From positions 124,001 to 188,000 of the forward strand of contig JAIXZW010000021.1 in the NCBI GenBank assembly GCA_027489375.1: a DNA stretch of 64,000 nucleotides. Reading direction: 5' to 3'. The position numbers were made by a program, and so were the translations under genes. A model generated the notes under the pieces. The model did not search any database, was not told the DNA's origin, and saw only the letters and a list, made by a program, of their open reading frames with translations. Source of the stretch: Paracoccaceae bacterium. GTDB lineage: Bacteria > Pseudomonadota > Alphaproteobacteria > Rhodobacterales > Rhodobacteraceae. How positions within the stretch are numbered: position 1 is the first letter of the stretch; every line of letters begins with the position of its first letter. Below are positions 36,081-44,181 of this stretch, piece after piece.

Positions 36081-36566
36081 TCAATCGTGAATGATATCAT
36101 TCACAAAATGTGAAATGAACTTGGCTCGACTGATCTTGGCGTTTGTTCCAAGCAAGCCTTGCTTATGCCACCTAATCACATTCGTGACGGGAAGAACATA
36201 TACGTCCATGCTTGGAAACTTTTCTATGTCTGTTAAGATGAAACCTTTAATGCCAGACAGTTTCCCCTGAAATCCATCTTCGTTGAATTTACGCCCAGAA
36301 CCAACTTGATTGCTTGGAGTGAAATAAACACCACCTTTTGTTACTGATCGAACTTCCCAGAGCCCGCCATCAGGGTCCTTAAGGTCGTAACCAGCACCTT
36401 CTGACGGAGCCAGTTGCCAGCCAGGGTGATCCCACTTCAAGCGGCGTTCAATGATAAATGACACACGACGCCCGTCAGTGAAATACTCCCTGACGTCATC
36501 CTTAGTCACTTGAAATGCTTCGGAAAGTTTTTCGACGTCCCACTGTAGCTTGAACTTCTTTTCCAT
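36081..36566 (-). CDS. Putative type II restriction endonuclease
   Basis: The 161-residue protein is encoded 59 bp downstream of a DNA methyltransferase gene on the same strand. A possible PD-(D/E)xK-like core is seen in GYDLKDPDGGLWEVRSVT, where Asp is followed by Glu-Val-Arg instead of the usual Glu-x-Lys. The ATG at 36566 has GTGAGG before it. The assignment rests mainly on the pairing. Specificity is unknown. Confidence 0.6.
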   Translation of the reverse strand: MEKKFKLQWDVEKLSEAFQVTKDDVREYFTDGRRVSFIIERRLKWDHPGWQLAPSEGAGYDLKDPDGGLWEVRSVTKGGVYFTPSNQVGSGRKFNEDGFQGKLSGIKGFILTDIEKFPSMDVYVLPVTNVIRWHKQGLLGTNAKISRAKFISHFVNDIIHD

Positions 36567-36625
36567 GGACCTCACCCAATCGTGTTTGAGGTGAGCTAAG
36601 TGGAAAATGATGAAGTTGTCTAGTG

Positions 36626-37864
36626 TCAGTTACGCTGAAGCAGAACGATCCTGTTAGTGTTGGTCCCTTTCGATCCATTGTCGACGCCCCAGCAGTTGGC
36701 CGTCTTAGTAAAATCTTGTTCATTCACCATGACACCCAAGCGGTCGAAGGGTAAGCCTTCAGCGGCTTTCCAGACCAATTCCTCTAGGAGGACGGTCTTG
36801 TTACGAACCTCTCCAACTTCAAAAGCCACGTATCCACCGTGGCAAAGTATACGGGCTTGTTCCTTGAGGACCAAGTGGACCATCTCGGTCCAGCTTTCTA
36901 TTTTTCTGTGTATATCAATTTTTACTTGGCTGGGATCAATCCCAGCAAACCAGCACCTCAGCCAATTGTCGGCAGCATACTGAACGATGTCAAGAAAGGG
37001 CGGCGATGTGACAACAAGCTTCACATGGCCGTCTGGTATTTCGATAGTATTTGAGGCATGGCCCACAAAAAGTGAACTCACAATGTTAGACGAAACCCCT
37101 CCATCCTTAAGGAGTGACTTGGTTTTTTTACTGATTACTTTCTTTATGTCTCTCTGTGGTGGAGACAGGCCAAGCTTCTCATTGATTTTTAATTGAGCTT
37201 TAACAGAGACCGCTTGGTTTGGCGGCATTGATCGACCAGAGAAAAATCCGGGAGAATGCCCTGATAGCCTGTTGATGGAGACCATTCTAATCCAATCAAG
37301 AATTGGGTCAGGGTTGGATTTATCCAGTGGCGCATTGGTAAGCAGAAACGCCTTTAGAGCTTCAAGCTCAGAAAGCGTTTTGGGGTGGTAAAAGGCAAGA
37401 AGTTCCTCAGTAATTTCGTTCTTTGGGTTAATTCTGAGGTTGAGAAGCGTCTGATCAACTTCCTTGACCGTTACCGGATGAAGTCTCGGCCGAGTAAGAA
37501 GGACCGACAGTGGGTTAATGTCGTTTCCATAAGCGTGACGCCCCATTAGGGCTGCCTGAACAGGTGTAGTCCCTCGACCCATAAACGGGTCATAGACTAC
37601 ATCCCCAGCAGATGTCAGCCTTTCGATGAAAAACTGAGGCAGTTGGGCTTTAAAGCATGCTCGGTATGAGATTTCATGAATTGAATGGGCTTGCCTTTGT
37701 CCGGCCGTCCAATATTCATTTACGAAGTACGGGATATCGTTTCTGGAAACCAGTTCAGTGGATTTTCCAAATTCGTTGAATTCGGTTAGGGCGCCGACTA
37801 GATCAGAAACGGGGCCCACTGAAGTCTCAGTCTTGTCGTCACCGAACAGGCTAAGTTGGTTCAT
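36626..37864 (-). CDS. DNA methyltransferase (N4-cytosine or N6-adenine)
   Basis: The 412-residue protein has the SAM-binding motif DPFMGRGTT (about residues 92-100) and, about 190 residues later, the catalytic motif TSPPF. An SPP[F/Y] motif often marks N4-cytosine enzymes. Having the SAM motif first and the catalytic motif late differs from the common N4/N6 layout in which DPFxGSGTT comes last. The long insert between them would hold target recognition. It is the modification partner of the putative endonuclease. Confidence 0.88.
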   Translation of the reverse strand: MNQLSLFGDDKTETSVGPVSDLVGALTEFNEFGKSTELVSRNDIPYFVNEYWTAGQRQAHSIHEISYRACFKAQLPQFFIERLTSAGDVVYDPFMGRGTTPVQAALMGRHAYGNDINPLSVLLTRPRLHPVTVKEVDQTLLNLRINPKNEITEELLAFYHPKTLSELEALKAFLLTNAPLDKSNPDPILDWIRMVSINRLSGHSPGFFSGRSMPPNQAVSVKAQLKINEKLGLSPPQRDIKKVISKKTKSLLKDGGVSSNIVSSLFVGHASNTIEIPDGHVKLVVTSPPFLDIVQYAADNWLRCWFAGIDPSQVKIDIHRKIESWTEMVHLVLKEQARILCHGGYVAFEVGEVRNKTVLLEELVWKAAEGLPFDRLGVMVNEQDFTKTANCWGVDNGSKGTNTNRIVLLQRN

Positions 37865-38011
37865 TTAGGCCTCCAGTTTCCTGATCGATACCATAGCGTG
37901 ATCATCCATAGAACCCCATTCAAGTGAATAGTCTGGATGTGTCTGACCGATTGGCGGCACCGAGGGGGCGTCGATGTGGACCTTGTTTCGGGTCCGAAAC
38001 TGATCGGGGCG

Positions 38012-38030
38012 GTTTATATCGGTTTATAAC
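38012..38030 (+). promoter_or_regulatory. Candidate integrase arm-type sites, right end
   Basis: GTTTATATC (38012-38020) and GTTTATAAC (38022-38030) resemble the pair near attL. The 228-base gap 37865-38092 otherwise holds the methyltransferase promoter region and the tRNA terminator. Confidence 0.5.
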
Positions 38031-38040
38031 TTTCCGTCAC

Positions 38041-38067
38041 AAACAACAAAGGCACCCGAAGGTGCCT
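38041..38067 (-). terminator. Terminator of tRNA-Ala, supplied by the island
   Basis: On the minus strand AGGCACC, TTCG and GGTGCCT form a tetraloop hairpin followed by TTGTTGTTT. It lies 26 bp beyond the tRNA 3' end and inside the element. Confidence 0.85.
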
Positions 38068-38091
38068 AAGTCGTTGTTCCCAAAAGGAAGT

Positions 38092-38168
<77 letters not shown>

Positions 38169-38176
38169 ACCGGAGG

Positions 38177-38218
38177 TTGAAGCGTTTCGGCTTCAATGGG
38201 CGAAGCGTTTCCGCTTCG
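38177..38218. repeat. Tandem hairpins just upstream of tRNA-Ala
   Basis: TTGAAGCG...CGGCTTCAA (38177-38196) and CGAAGCG/CGCTTCG (38201-38218) are two near-identical 24-bp units. They cover about positions -9 to -50 relative to the tRNA, where its promoter should be. Confidence 0.6.
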
Positions 38219-38283
38219 ATGGCCGCTGTCTAGTAGAGGGCGCGGGAGGGTGCAAGGGGAAAATCGCACCTTTTCGTCGCGCT

Positions 38284-38321
38284 TTTCAGGCCCGTGATCC
38301 GAAGCGGCAACGGGCCTGAAA
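38284..38321 (-). terminator. Terminator after the FYDLN gene
   Basis: TTTCAGGCCCGT (38284-38295) pairs perfectly with ACGGGCCTGAAA (38310-38321) across a 14-nt loop, 13 bp beyond the stop of the leftward gene. Confidence 0.7.
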
Positions 38322-38333
38322 CGGGGGCTGCGA

Positions 38334-38669
38334 TCAGCCCTCTTCCTCGTCGCCCGCGACATCGGCGAGGTCGTCGAGCGACACGTTGTCGTCGGCGTCA
38401 TCCTCGAGCAGATCGTCGTCGAGTTCGGTGTCGTCGGTGACGCCGGCTTCGAGCAGGTCGTCATCGGCTTCGAGATCGTCGACCAGAACCTCTTCGTCCT
38501 TTTCGGGGACGGCACGGCTGATCACCGCTGCGGCCATCTTGCGGCGGGCGGATTCGATATCGACGACTTCGCCGGTGTAGGGCGAAACGATGGGCGAACG
38601 GTTCAGGTCGTAGAAGCGCTTGCCGGTCGTCGGGCAGATACGCTTGGTACCCCATTCTTCCTTGGGCAT
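38334..38669 (-). CDS. FYDLN acid domain protein (TIGR02300 family)
   Basis: The 111-residue protein begins with a conserved basic block (EEWGTKRICPTTGKRFYDLN, then SPYTGEVV) and ends in a long Asp/Glu-rich tail. The family is widespread in alphaproteobacteria without known function. I chose the ATG at 38669 because AAAGGG lies 8 nt before it. The ATG two codons upstream is too close to that site. Confidence 0.92.
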   Translation of the reverse strand: MPKEEWGTKRICPTTGKRFYDLNRSPIVSPYTGEVVDIESARRKMAAAVISRAVPEKDEEVLVDDLEADDDLLEAGVTDDTELDDDLLEDDADDNVSLDDLADVAGDEEEG

Positions 38670-38779
38670 GGTCATCCCTTTGGTTCAAGGTGCCTGACGG
38701 GCAGGCGTGATCTAAGCGGTGTCGCTTGCCACAGGCGGGGGGCGGTGTCAAAGGCTTTTCTCGTGCCGCTGCGGGGGGC

Positions 38780-38887
38780 GGAAAATGACGCATTTTCCGT
38801 GCCGGAATTTGACGCAAATTCCGGTTGCGGAACGGTGGGGTCAGGAGTTTGCGTCAAACTCCGCTTCGGAAAATGCGTCATTTTCCG
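38780..38887. repeat. Mirror-arranged cluster of four hairpins with GACGC/GCGTC loops
   Basis: Two hairpins with loop GACGC (GGAAAAT/ATTTTCC 38780-38798; CCGGAATTT/AAATTCCGG 38802-38824) are followed by two with loop GCGTC (GGAGTTT/AAACTCC 38844-38862; CGGAAAAT/ATTTTCCG 38867-38887). The second pair is the near reverse complement of the first, so the whole block is itself an inverted repeat. A second such cluster lies at 55470-55575. Confidence 0.8.
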
Positions 38888-38956
38888 GCCCTTGCGGGGG
38901 CTGGTTGCCCTTGGCGGCGGGGCTTTCTATCCTGCGGGGCAGAGAAGGGGGCGTTC

Positions 38957-39652
38957 ATGCCGGTTTTGCCTGCGAGCGGAATGCACGGGGATGCGGTCGA
39001 GATCACGCTGCGCCGGTCGGCGCGGGCGCGGCGATTCTCGCTTCGGGTCAGCCGTCTGGACGGGCGGGTGACGCTGTCGATGCCGCTGCGCGCGCGGGAG
39101 GCGGAGGCGATGGCCTTTGCCCGTGCGCAGGAAGAGTGGATCAGGACCACGCTTGCCAAGATGCCGCAGCGGGCGGGGGTGGGGATCGGGGCGGTGATTC
39201 CCGTCGAGGGGCGGATGCTGCGGCTGGAGGCGGGCGCGGGGCGCAGCGTGCGGGTCGAGGGCGATACGCTGCTGGTGCCCGGTGATCCGGCCTTGGCGGG
39301 GGTGCGGGCGGGGGCGTTCCTGAAGGCGCTGGCGCGGGAGCGGCTGGTTGCGGCATCCGACCGCCATGCCGCCGCGATCGGGCGCAAGGTGACGCGGGTC
39401 ACGTTGCGCGATACGCGGTCGCGCTGGGGGTCCTGTGCGCATGACGGGGCGCTGATGTATTCGTGGCGGCTCGTGATGGCGCCGGCTTCGGTGCTCGATT
39501 ACGTTGCGGCGCACGAGGTGGCGCATATGGTCGAGATGAACCATTCCGACGCCTTCTGGGCGGTGGTGGAGCGGCTGTATCCGCGCTGGCAGGTGCAGCG
39601 CAAATGGCTGCACAACGAGGGGCAGGCGCTGCATGGCTACCGGTTCGACTAG
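38957..39652 (+). CDS. M48/YgjP-type zinc metallopeptidase
   Basis: The 231-residue protein has the YgjP-like (DUF45/WLM) metallopeptidase domain with zinc motif HEVAHMVEMNHSDAFW and the upstream SRWGSC element. AGAAGGGG precedes the chosen ATG. A longer frame reaches back into the hairpin cluster and is not credible. The physiological substrate is unknown. Confidence 0.88.
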   Translation: MPVLPASGMHGDAVEITLRRSARARRFSLRVSRLDGRVTLSMPLRAREAEAMAFARAQEEWIRTTLAKMPQRAGVGIGAVIPVEGRMLRLEAGAGRSVRVEGDTLLVPGDPALAGVRAGAFLKALARERLVAASDRHAAAIGRKVTRVTLRDTRSRWGSCAHDGALMYSWRLVMAPASVLDYVAAHEVAHMVEMNHSDAFWAVVERLYPRWQVQRKWLHNEGQALHGYRFD

Positions 39653-39661
39653 GGGGGAAGG

Positions 39662-40309
39662 ATGCTGACGCCGCGCCAGACCGACCCCAATGCCGCCGCG
39701 CATGAGCGGGTGTATCGCACCTTGCGGCAGCAGGTTATGCATGGCGAGCTGGCACCGGGGCAGGCGCTGACCCTGCGCGGGATCGGCAAGCAGTTCGGCG
39801 TGTCGATGACCCCCGCGCGCGAGGCCGTGCGGCGGCTGGTGGCCGAGGGGGCGTTCACGCTGTCATCGTCAGGGCGGGTGTCGACGCCGGAGCTGTCGCC
39901 CGAGCGGATCGAGGAACTGGCGGCGATCCGGGCGCTGCTCGAGCCGGAGTTGGCATCGCGGGCGCTGCCACGGGCGCATTTCGCGCTTATCGACCGTCTG
40001 GCCGCGATCAATGCGCTGAATGCCGAAGCGGTGGTGAAGCAGGATGCGGTGGCCTATGTGCGCACCAACCTCGAATTCCACCGCACGCTCTATCTGCGGG
40101 CGCAGGCACCGGCGATGCTGGCGATGTGCGAGACGGTCTGGCTGCAACTGGGGCCGACGATGCGGGCGCTTTATTCGAAGCTGCGCCGGAAGGAGCCGCC
40201 GCAGCATCACCGCATGATCCTTGCCGCCTTGCGGGCGGGGGACGAGCCGGGGTTGCGGCTGGCGGTGCGGACCGATGTGACGCAAGGGTTGCGGCATCTG
40301 GCGGGATGA
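39662..40309 (+). CDS. GntR-family transcriptional regulator, FCD subfamily
   Basis: The 215-residue protein has a winged helix (about residues 15-75, LAPGQALTLRGIGKQFGVSMTPAREAVRRL) and an FCD effector domain (about 85-205). It follows the peptidase gene closely and precedes the MFS remnant. It lies two genes from the lpdA-odhBA-sucDC block, so a carboxylate effector is plausible but unproven. Confidence 0.88.
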   Translation: MLTPRQTDPNAAAHERVYRTLRQQVMHGELAPGQALTLRGIGKQFGVSMTPAREAVRRLVAEGAFTLSSSGRVSTPELSPERIEELAAIRALLEPELASRALPRAHFALIDRLAAINALNAEAVVKQDAVAYVRTNLEFHRTLYLRAQAPAMLAMCETVWLQLGPTMRALYSKLRRKEPPQHHRMILAALRAGDEPGLRLAVRTDVTQGLRHLAG

Positions 40310-40313
40310 GGTG

Positions 40314-40829
40314 ATGCGCCTGCCCCCCATCGTGCTTCTGACCGGAGCCGTTGCGCTTGTCGGGTCGAACTCGCTTGCCCTGTCGCCCATCGCGTTGGAG
40401 GTGGGGCGGGGGGTCGGTGGCGCTTCGGCGCAGGAGGTGCTGGTGGCAACCTCGCTTTTCGGGGCGGGAACGGCGCTGGCGGCGGTGCTGCTGGCCCCGC
40501 ATGCGGACCGGATCGGGTTGTCGCGGGCGCTGTTTCTGGCGCTGGCCTCGGGGTCTGCCTTGGCGCTGGTGGCGGGGTGCCTGACATGGGGGATGATCAA
40601 CCACATGGGGCTGAACCTGATCGTCGGGCGGCTGGCGGGGATGGATGCGGCGCGGCGGGGGGCGATCCTTGGCCTCAATTCGGGGGTGACTTACCTTGCC
40701 ATGTTCCTTGCCACGCCGCTCTTCGGGCTGGTCGAGGCGCGGGCGGGCTTTGCCGCCTGTGCGGTGCTGGCGGCGGGGTTCGTGGTGCCTGCGCTGGTCG
40801 ACGGGCTGAGGCGGCGCGCGGGGGGCTGA
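40314..40829 (+). pseudogene. MFS transporter with internal in-frame deletion
   Basis: Only 171 residues are encoded, against about 380-400 in full-length homologues. The first 85 residues match the start of MFS transporters (LLTGAVALVGSNSLALSPIA). The rest matches the extreme C-terminal part (WGMINHMGLNLIVGRL, RRGAILGLNSGVTYL), joined near 40580. The central six or so membrane segments are missing with the frame intact. It may be a remnant rather than a working transporter. Confidence 0.65.
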
Positions 40830-40836
40830 TGTGGAA

Positions 40837-40889
40837 CGGGGGGCTTTGCAGCCCCCCGAACCCCCCGCAGAGTATTTATCCCAAGATGA
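40837..40889 (+). repeat. Terminator-like hairpin with GTATTT...ATGAA tail (copy 2)
   Basis: CGGGGGGCT (40837-40845) pairs with AGCCCCCCG (40850-40858), followed by a C-run and AGTATTTATCCCAAGATGAA. It is the most divergent copy of the family at 13138, 50397 and 52518. It follows the MFS gene by 8 nt. Confidence 0.65.
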
Positions 40890-40900
40890 ACGGGGGACAG

Positions 40901-42289
40901 TCAGGCGTGGATCGCACCATCGCCGCAGGCCAGCGCCGCTTCGCGCACGGCTTCCGAATAGGTCGGGTGCGCGTGGCAGGTGAGGGCGATGTCTTGCGCC
41001 GAGGCGCCGAATTCCATCGCCACGCAGATTTCGTGGATCAGGTCGCCTGCGGCGGGGCCGATGATGTGGCAGCCGAGGATGCGGTCGGTTTCCTTGTCGG
41101 CGAGGATCTTGACGAAGCCTTCGCCTTGGAACACGGCCTTGGCGCGGCCGTTGCCCATGAAGGAGAATTTGCCGACCTTGTAGGGGCGGCCCGCTTCCTT
41201 GAGCTGCTCTTCGGTCTGGCCGACGGAGGCGACTTCGGGCGTGGTGTAGATCACGCCGGGGATGACGCCGTAGTTCACATGGCCGGATTTGCCGGCGAGG
41301 ATTTCGGCAAGGGCCATGCCTTCATCCTCGGCCTTGTGGGCGAGCATGGGGCCGATGATGGCATCGCCGATGGCGTAGAGGCCGGGGATGTTGGTGGCGA
41401 AGTGGCTGTCGGTCTTCACCTGACCGCGCGGCAGCATTTCGACGCCGAGCGCGTCGAGGCCGAGGCCCGTGGTGAAGGGGCGGCGGCCCGTGGCGACGAG
41501 GACGGTGTCGGCGTCGAGGGTCGCTTCGGCGTCGGTCTTGCGGAGTTTGTAGCGGATGGTCGCGCCGGATTTGGTGGTCTCGACCCCCTGGACCGCTGCG
41601 CCGAGGATGAATTTGAGGCCCTGCTTTTGCAGGATGCGCTGGAAGCTTTTGGCGACTTCGGCGTCCATGCCGGGGGTGATGGCGTCGAGGTATTCGATCA
41701 CCGTGACCTCGGCGCCGAGGCGGGCGTAGACCGAACCCATCTCGAGGCCGATCACGCCTGCGCCGATAACTGCCAGTTTTTGCGGGATCTTTTCGAGGGT
41801 GAGCGCGCCGGTCGAGGTGACGACGGTTCTTTCGTCAACGGTCACGCCGTTGAGGGGGGAGGATTCGGAACCCGTTGCGATTACGATGTTTTTCGCCTCG
41901 TGGACCTCGTCTCCCACTTTGACCTGACCCGCTGCGGGGATGGAGGCCCAGCCCTTGATCCATGTGACCTTGTTCTTCTTGAACAGGAATTCGATGCCCT
42001 TGGTGTTCTGGCCGATCACGTCGTCCTTGTAGCCCAGCATCTTGGCCCAATCGACGGTCGGCTTCGCCCCCATCAGGCCCATTTTTTCAAAGTTCTCATG
42101 GACTTCGTGCAGGTGGTGGGTGGCGTTCAGCAGCGCCTTGGAGGGGATGCAGCCGACGTTGAGGCAGGTGCCGCCCAGCGTGTCGCGGCCTTCGACCACG
42201 GCGACTTTCAGCCCGAGTTGGGCCGCGCGGATGGCGCAGACATAGCCGCCGGGGCCACCGCCGATGATGATTGCGTCAAAGCTTGCCAT
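40901..42289 (-). CDS. lpdA: Dihydrolipoyl dehydrogenase (E3)
   Basis: The 462-residue FAD flavoprotein reoxidises dihydrolipoyl groups of 2-oxoacid dehydrogenases with NAD+. The N-terminal [13 protein letters not shown] site, the redox disulfide [13 protein letters not shown] (about residues 40-52) and the C-terminal CHAHPTYSE His-Glu pair are all present. It is downstream of odhA-odhB on the same strand, so it should serve the 2-oxoglutarate dehydrogenase complex. The upstream region carries an ATGCACA direct repeat. Confidence 0.95.
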   Translation of the reverse strand: MASFDAIIIGGGPGGYVCAIRAAQLGLKVAVVEGRDTLGGTCLNVGCIPSKALLNATHHLHEVHENFEKMGLMGAKPTVDWAKMLGYKDDVIGQNTKGIEFLFKKNKVTWIKGWASIPAAGQVKVGDEVHEAKNIVIATGSESSPLNGVTVDERTVVTSTGALTLEKIPQKLAVIGAGVIGLEMGSVYARLGAEVTVIEYLDAITPGMDAEVAKSFQRILQKQGLKFILGAAVQGVETTKSGATIRYKLRKTDAEATLDADTVLVATGRRPFTTGLGLDALGVEMLPRGQVKTDSHFATNIPGLYAIGDAIIGPMLAHKAEDEGMALAEILAGKSGHVNYGVIPGVIYTTPEVASVGQTEEQLKEAGRPYKVGKFSFMGNGRAKAVFQGEGFVKILADKETDRILGCHIIGPAAGDLIHEICVAMEFGASAQDIALTCHAHPTYSEAVREAALACGDGAIHA

Positions 42290-42324
42290 TGGGTCGTTTC
42301 CTTCGGTTTTTCGTGCGAACGGCT

Positions 42325-42342
42325 ATGCACAGTCGATGCACA
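42325..42342. promoter_or_regulatory. Perfect ATGCACA direct repeat upstream of lpdA
   Basis: ATGCACA (42325-42331) and ATGCACA (42336-42342) recur at 11 bp, 36 bp before the lpdA start. The arrangement matches the sites near mrpAB, mch and gntR. Confidence 0.6.
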
Positions 42343-42347
42343 TATTT

Positions 42348-42743
42348 TCAGATCAGCGCGGCCAGCAAAAGGCCGAGGGTGGAGAACCAGCCCACCGCCC
42401 AGATCGCCGAGCGCCACGGGGCGAGGCCGAGGGCGTAGGCGGGGACGTAGAGGATGCGGGCGGCGAGGTAGGTATAGGCGAGGGTGGCGGTGGTGGGGGT
42501 CGACTGGCCCGAGAGGGTGACGACGAGGACGGCGAGGGTGAAGAGGATGAGCCCCTCGAAATGGTTGTTCATCGCCCGTTGCAGGCGGCCCGTCAGGGTG
42601 GAGAGGGGCCGTTCGGGGGCGCGGTCTCGGGGGCCGGAGGTGTAGCGGGTGCCAAGCTCGAGGTTCGCGGGGAGGGCGAAGAGGACGAACTGGACCATCT
42701 GGAGGAGGCCCGCGAGGGTTAGGGCGGTGAGTTCGGGGGTCAT
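42348..42743 (-). CDS. MAPEG-family membrane protein
   Basis: The 131-residue protein has four hydrophobic segments and the MAPEG-like core RLQRAMNNHFEGLILFTLAVL. Family members include glutathione S-transferases and peroxidases. The bacterial role is unknown. It lies between odhB and lpdA. Confidence 0.87.
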   Translation of the reverse strand: MTPELTALTLAGLLQMVQFVLFALPANLELGTRYTSGPRDRAPERPLSTLTGRLQRAMNNHFEGLILFTLAVLVVTLSGQSTPTTATLAYTYLAARILYVPAYALGLAPWRSAIWAVGWFSTLGLLLAALI

Positions 42744-42780
42744 GGGTTCACCTGATAGACGGCCAAGTGGTGCGCAGCGC

Positions 42781-42858
42781 GTGCGCACCCTACGTTCGAG
42801 GCGAAGTCTTGGGTCATGGCGTCCCCCTTGCACGCATGCGCACCGCGTAGGGTGCGCA
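42781..42858. repeat. Inverted repeat with TGCGCACCCTACG arms
   Basis: TGCGCACCCTACG (42782-42794) and its exact reverse complement CGTAGGGTGCGCA (42846-42858) flank 51 bp between the MAPEG gene and odhB. Extra TGCGCA palindromes occur in and around the arms. It looks like a dispersed chromosomal repeat of REP type. Confidence 0.6.
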
Positions 42859-42872
42859 GGTGTTGCGCACCG

Positions 42873-44084
42873 TCACAGGTCCATGAGAAGGCGGCGCGGG
42901 TCTTCGAGCGCCTCTTTCACGCGGACGAGGAACGTCACCGCCCCTTTTCCGTCCACAATCCGGTGGTCGTAGCTCAGCGCCAAATACATCATCGGGCGGA
43001 TGACGATCTGGCCGTTCACGACCACGGGGCGGTCCTGGATCTTGTGCATGCCGAGGATGCCCGATTGCGGCGGGTTCAGGATCGGCGAGGACATGAGCGA
43101 GCCGTAGACGCCGCCGTTCGAGATGGTGAAGGAGCCGCCCTGCATCTCGGCCATCGACAGCTTGCCGTCGCGGGCGCGGATGCCGAGTTCGGCGATCTTC
43201 TTTTCGATCTGGGCAAAGCCCATCTGGTCGGCGTCACGCACCACCGGCACGACGAGGCCCGAGGGGGTGCCGACGGCCACGCCCATGTGGACGTAGTTCT
43301 TGTAGATGACGTCGGTGCCGTCGATTTCGGCGTTGACCTCGGGCACTTCTTTCAGGGCGTGGGTGCAGGCTTTGACGAAGAAGGACATGAAGCCCATCTT
43401 GACGCCGTGCTTTTTCTCGAAGGCGTCCTTGTAGGTGTTGCGCAGTTCCATGATGCCGGACATGTCGACCTCGTTATAGGTCGTGAGCATGGCGGCGGTG
43501 TTCTGCGCGTCTTTCAGGCGGCGGGCGATGGTCTGGCGCAGGCGCGTCATCTTCACGCGCTCTTCGCGCGACGCATCGTCGGCCAAGACGGGGCCGCGCG
43601 GGATGGCGGCGGGGGCAGGGGCTGCGGGGGCCGCCACGGGAGCGGGGGCGGCGGCGGCGCGGGCGACGTCTTCCTTCATCACGCGGCCATCACGGCCGGT
43701 GCCCTGCACCTGATCACGGGTGAGGCCCGCTTCGGCCATTGCCTTTTTCGCGGCGGGGGCATCCTCGACGTCCCTAGCGGCGGGGGCCGCTGCGGGGGCG
43801 GGGGCGGCTGCGGGGGCTTCGGCCCTGGGGGCCGGAGCGGCGGCGGCGGCGCCTTCGCTCATGATGGCGAGGCGGGCGGCGGCGGCGACGGTCGCGCCTT
43901 CGGGGGCGATGATTTCGGTCAGCGTGCCGGAGACGGGGGCGGGCACTTCGACCGAGACCTTGTCGGTTTCAAGCTCGCACAGCATTTCGTCCTGTTTGAC
44001 GTAATCGCCGACCTTCTTGAACCACGTGGAGACGGTGGCTTCGGACACGCTTTCGCCAAGGGCGGGAACCATAACATCGGTCAT
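42873..44084 (-). CDS. odhB: Dihydrolipoyllysine succinyltransferase (E2 of 2-oxoglutarate dehydrogenase)
   Basis: The 403-residue protein has an N-terminal lipoyl domain with the lipoylated Lys in [11 protein letters not shown], an Ala/Pro-rich linker, a peripheral-subunit-binding domain (about residues 115-150) and the catalytic domain ending in [13 protein letters not shown] with the active His and Asp. It transfers the succinyl group to CoA. One lipoyl domain and the TDKVSVEV context mark the succinyl rather than acetyl enzyme. Confidence 0.95.
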   Translation of the reverse strand: MTDVMVPALGESVSEATVSTWFKKVGDYVKQDEMLCELETDKVSVEVPAPVSGTLTEIIAPEGATVAAAARLAIMSEGAAAAAPAPRAEAPAAAPAPAAAPAARDVEDAPAAKKAMAEAGLTRDQVQGTGRDGRVMKEDVARAAAAPAPVAAPAAPAPAAIPRGPVLADDASREERVKMTRLRQTIARRLKDAQNTAAMLTTYNEVDMSGIMELRNTYKDAFEKKHGVKMGFMSFFVKACTHALKEVPEVNAEIDGTDVIYKNYVHMGVAVGTPSGLVVPVVRDADQMGFAQIEKKIAELGIRARDGKLSMAEMQGGSFTISNGGVYGSLMSSPILNPPQSGILGMHKIQDRPVVVNGQIVIRPMMYLALSYDHRIVDGKGAVTFLVRVKEALEDPRRLLMDL

Positions 44085-44150
44085 CTTTTCATCCTCCGCG
44101 CCGCTTCGGGCGCCCTGATTTCGTTCGGGCGGTCAGCCCTTGTGGTGTGG

Positions 44151-44173
44151 CCCGCGCCCTTGTCGGGCGCGGG
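44151..44173 (-). terminator. Hairpin between odhA and odhB
   Basis: CCCGCGCCC (44151-44159) pairs with GGGCGCGGG (44165-44173) around 5 nt. There is no T-run, so it is more likely an RNA stabiliser or partial attenuator than a full terminator. Confidence 0.5.
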
Positions 44174-44181
44174 GAATGGGG

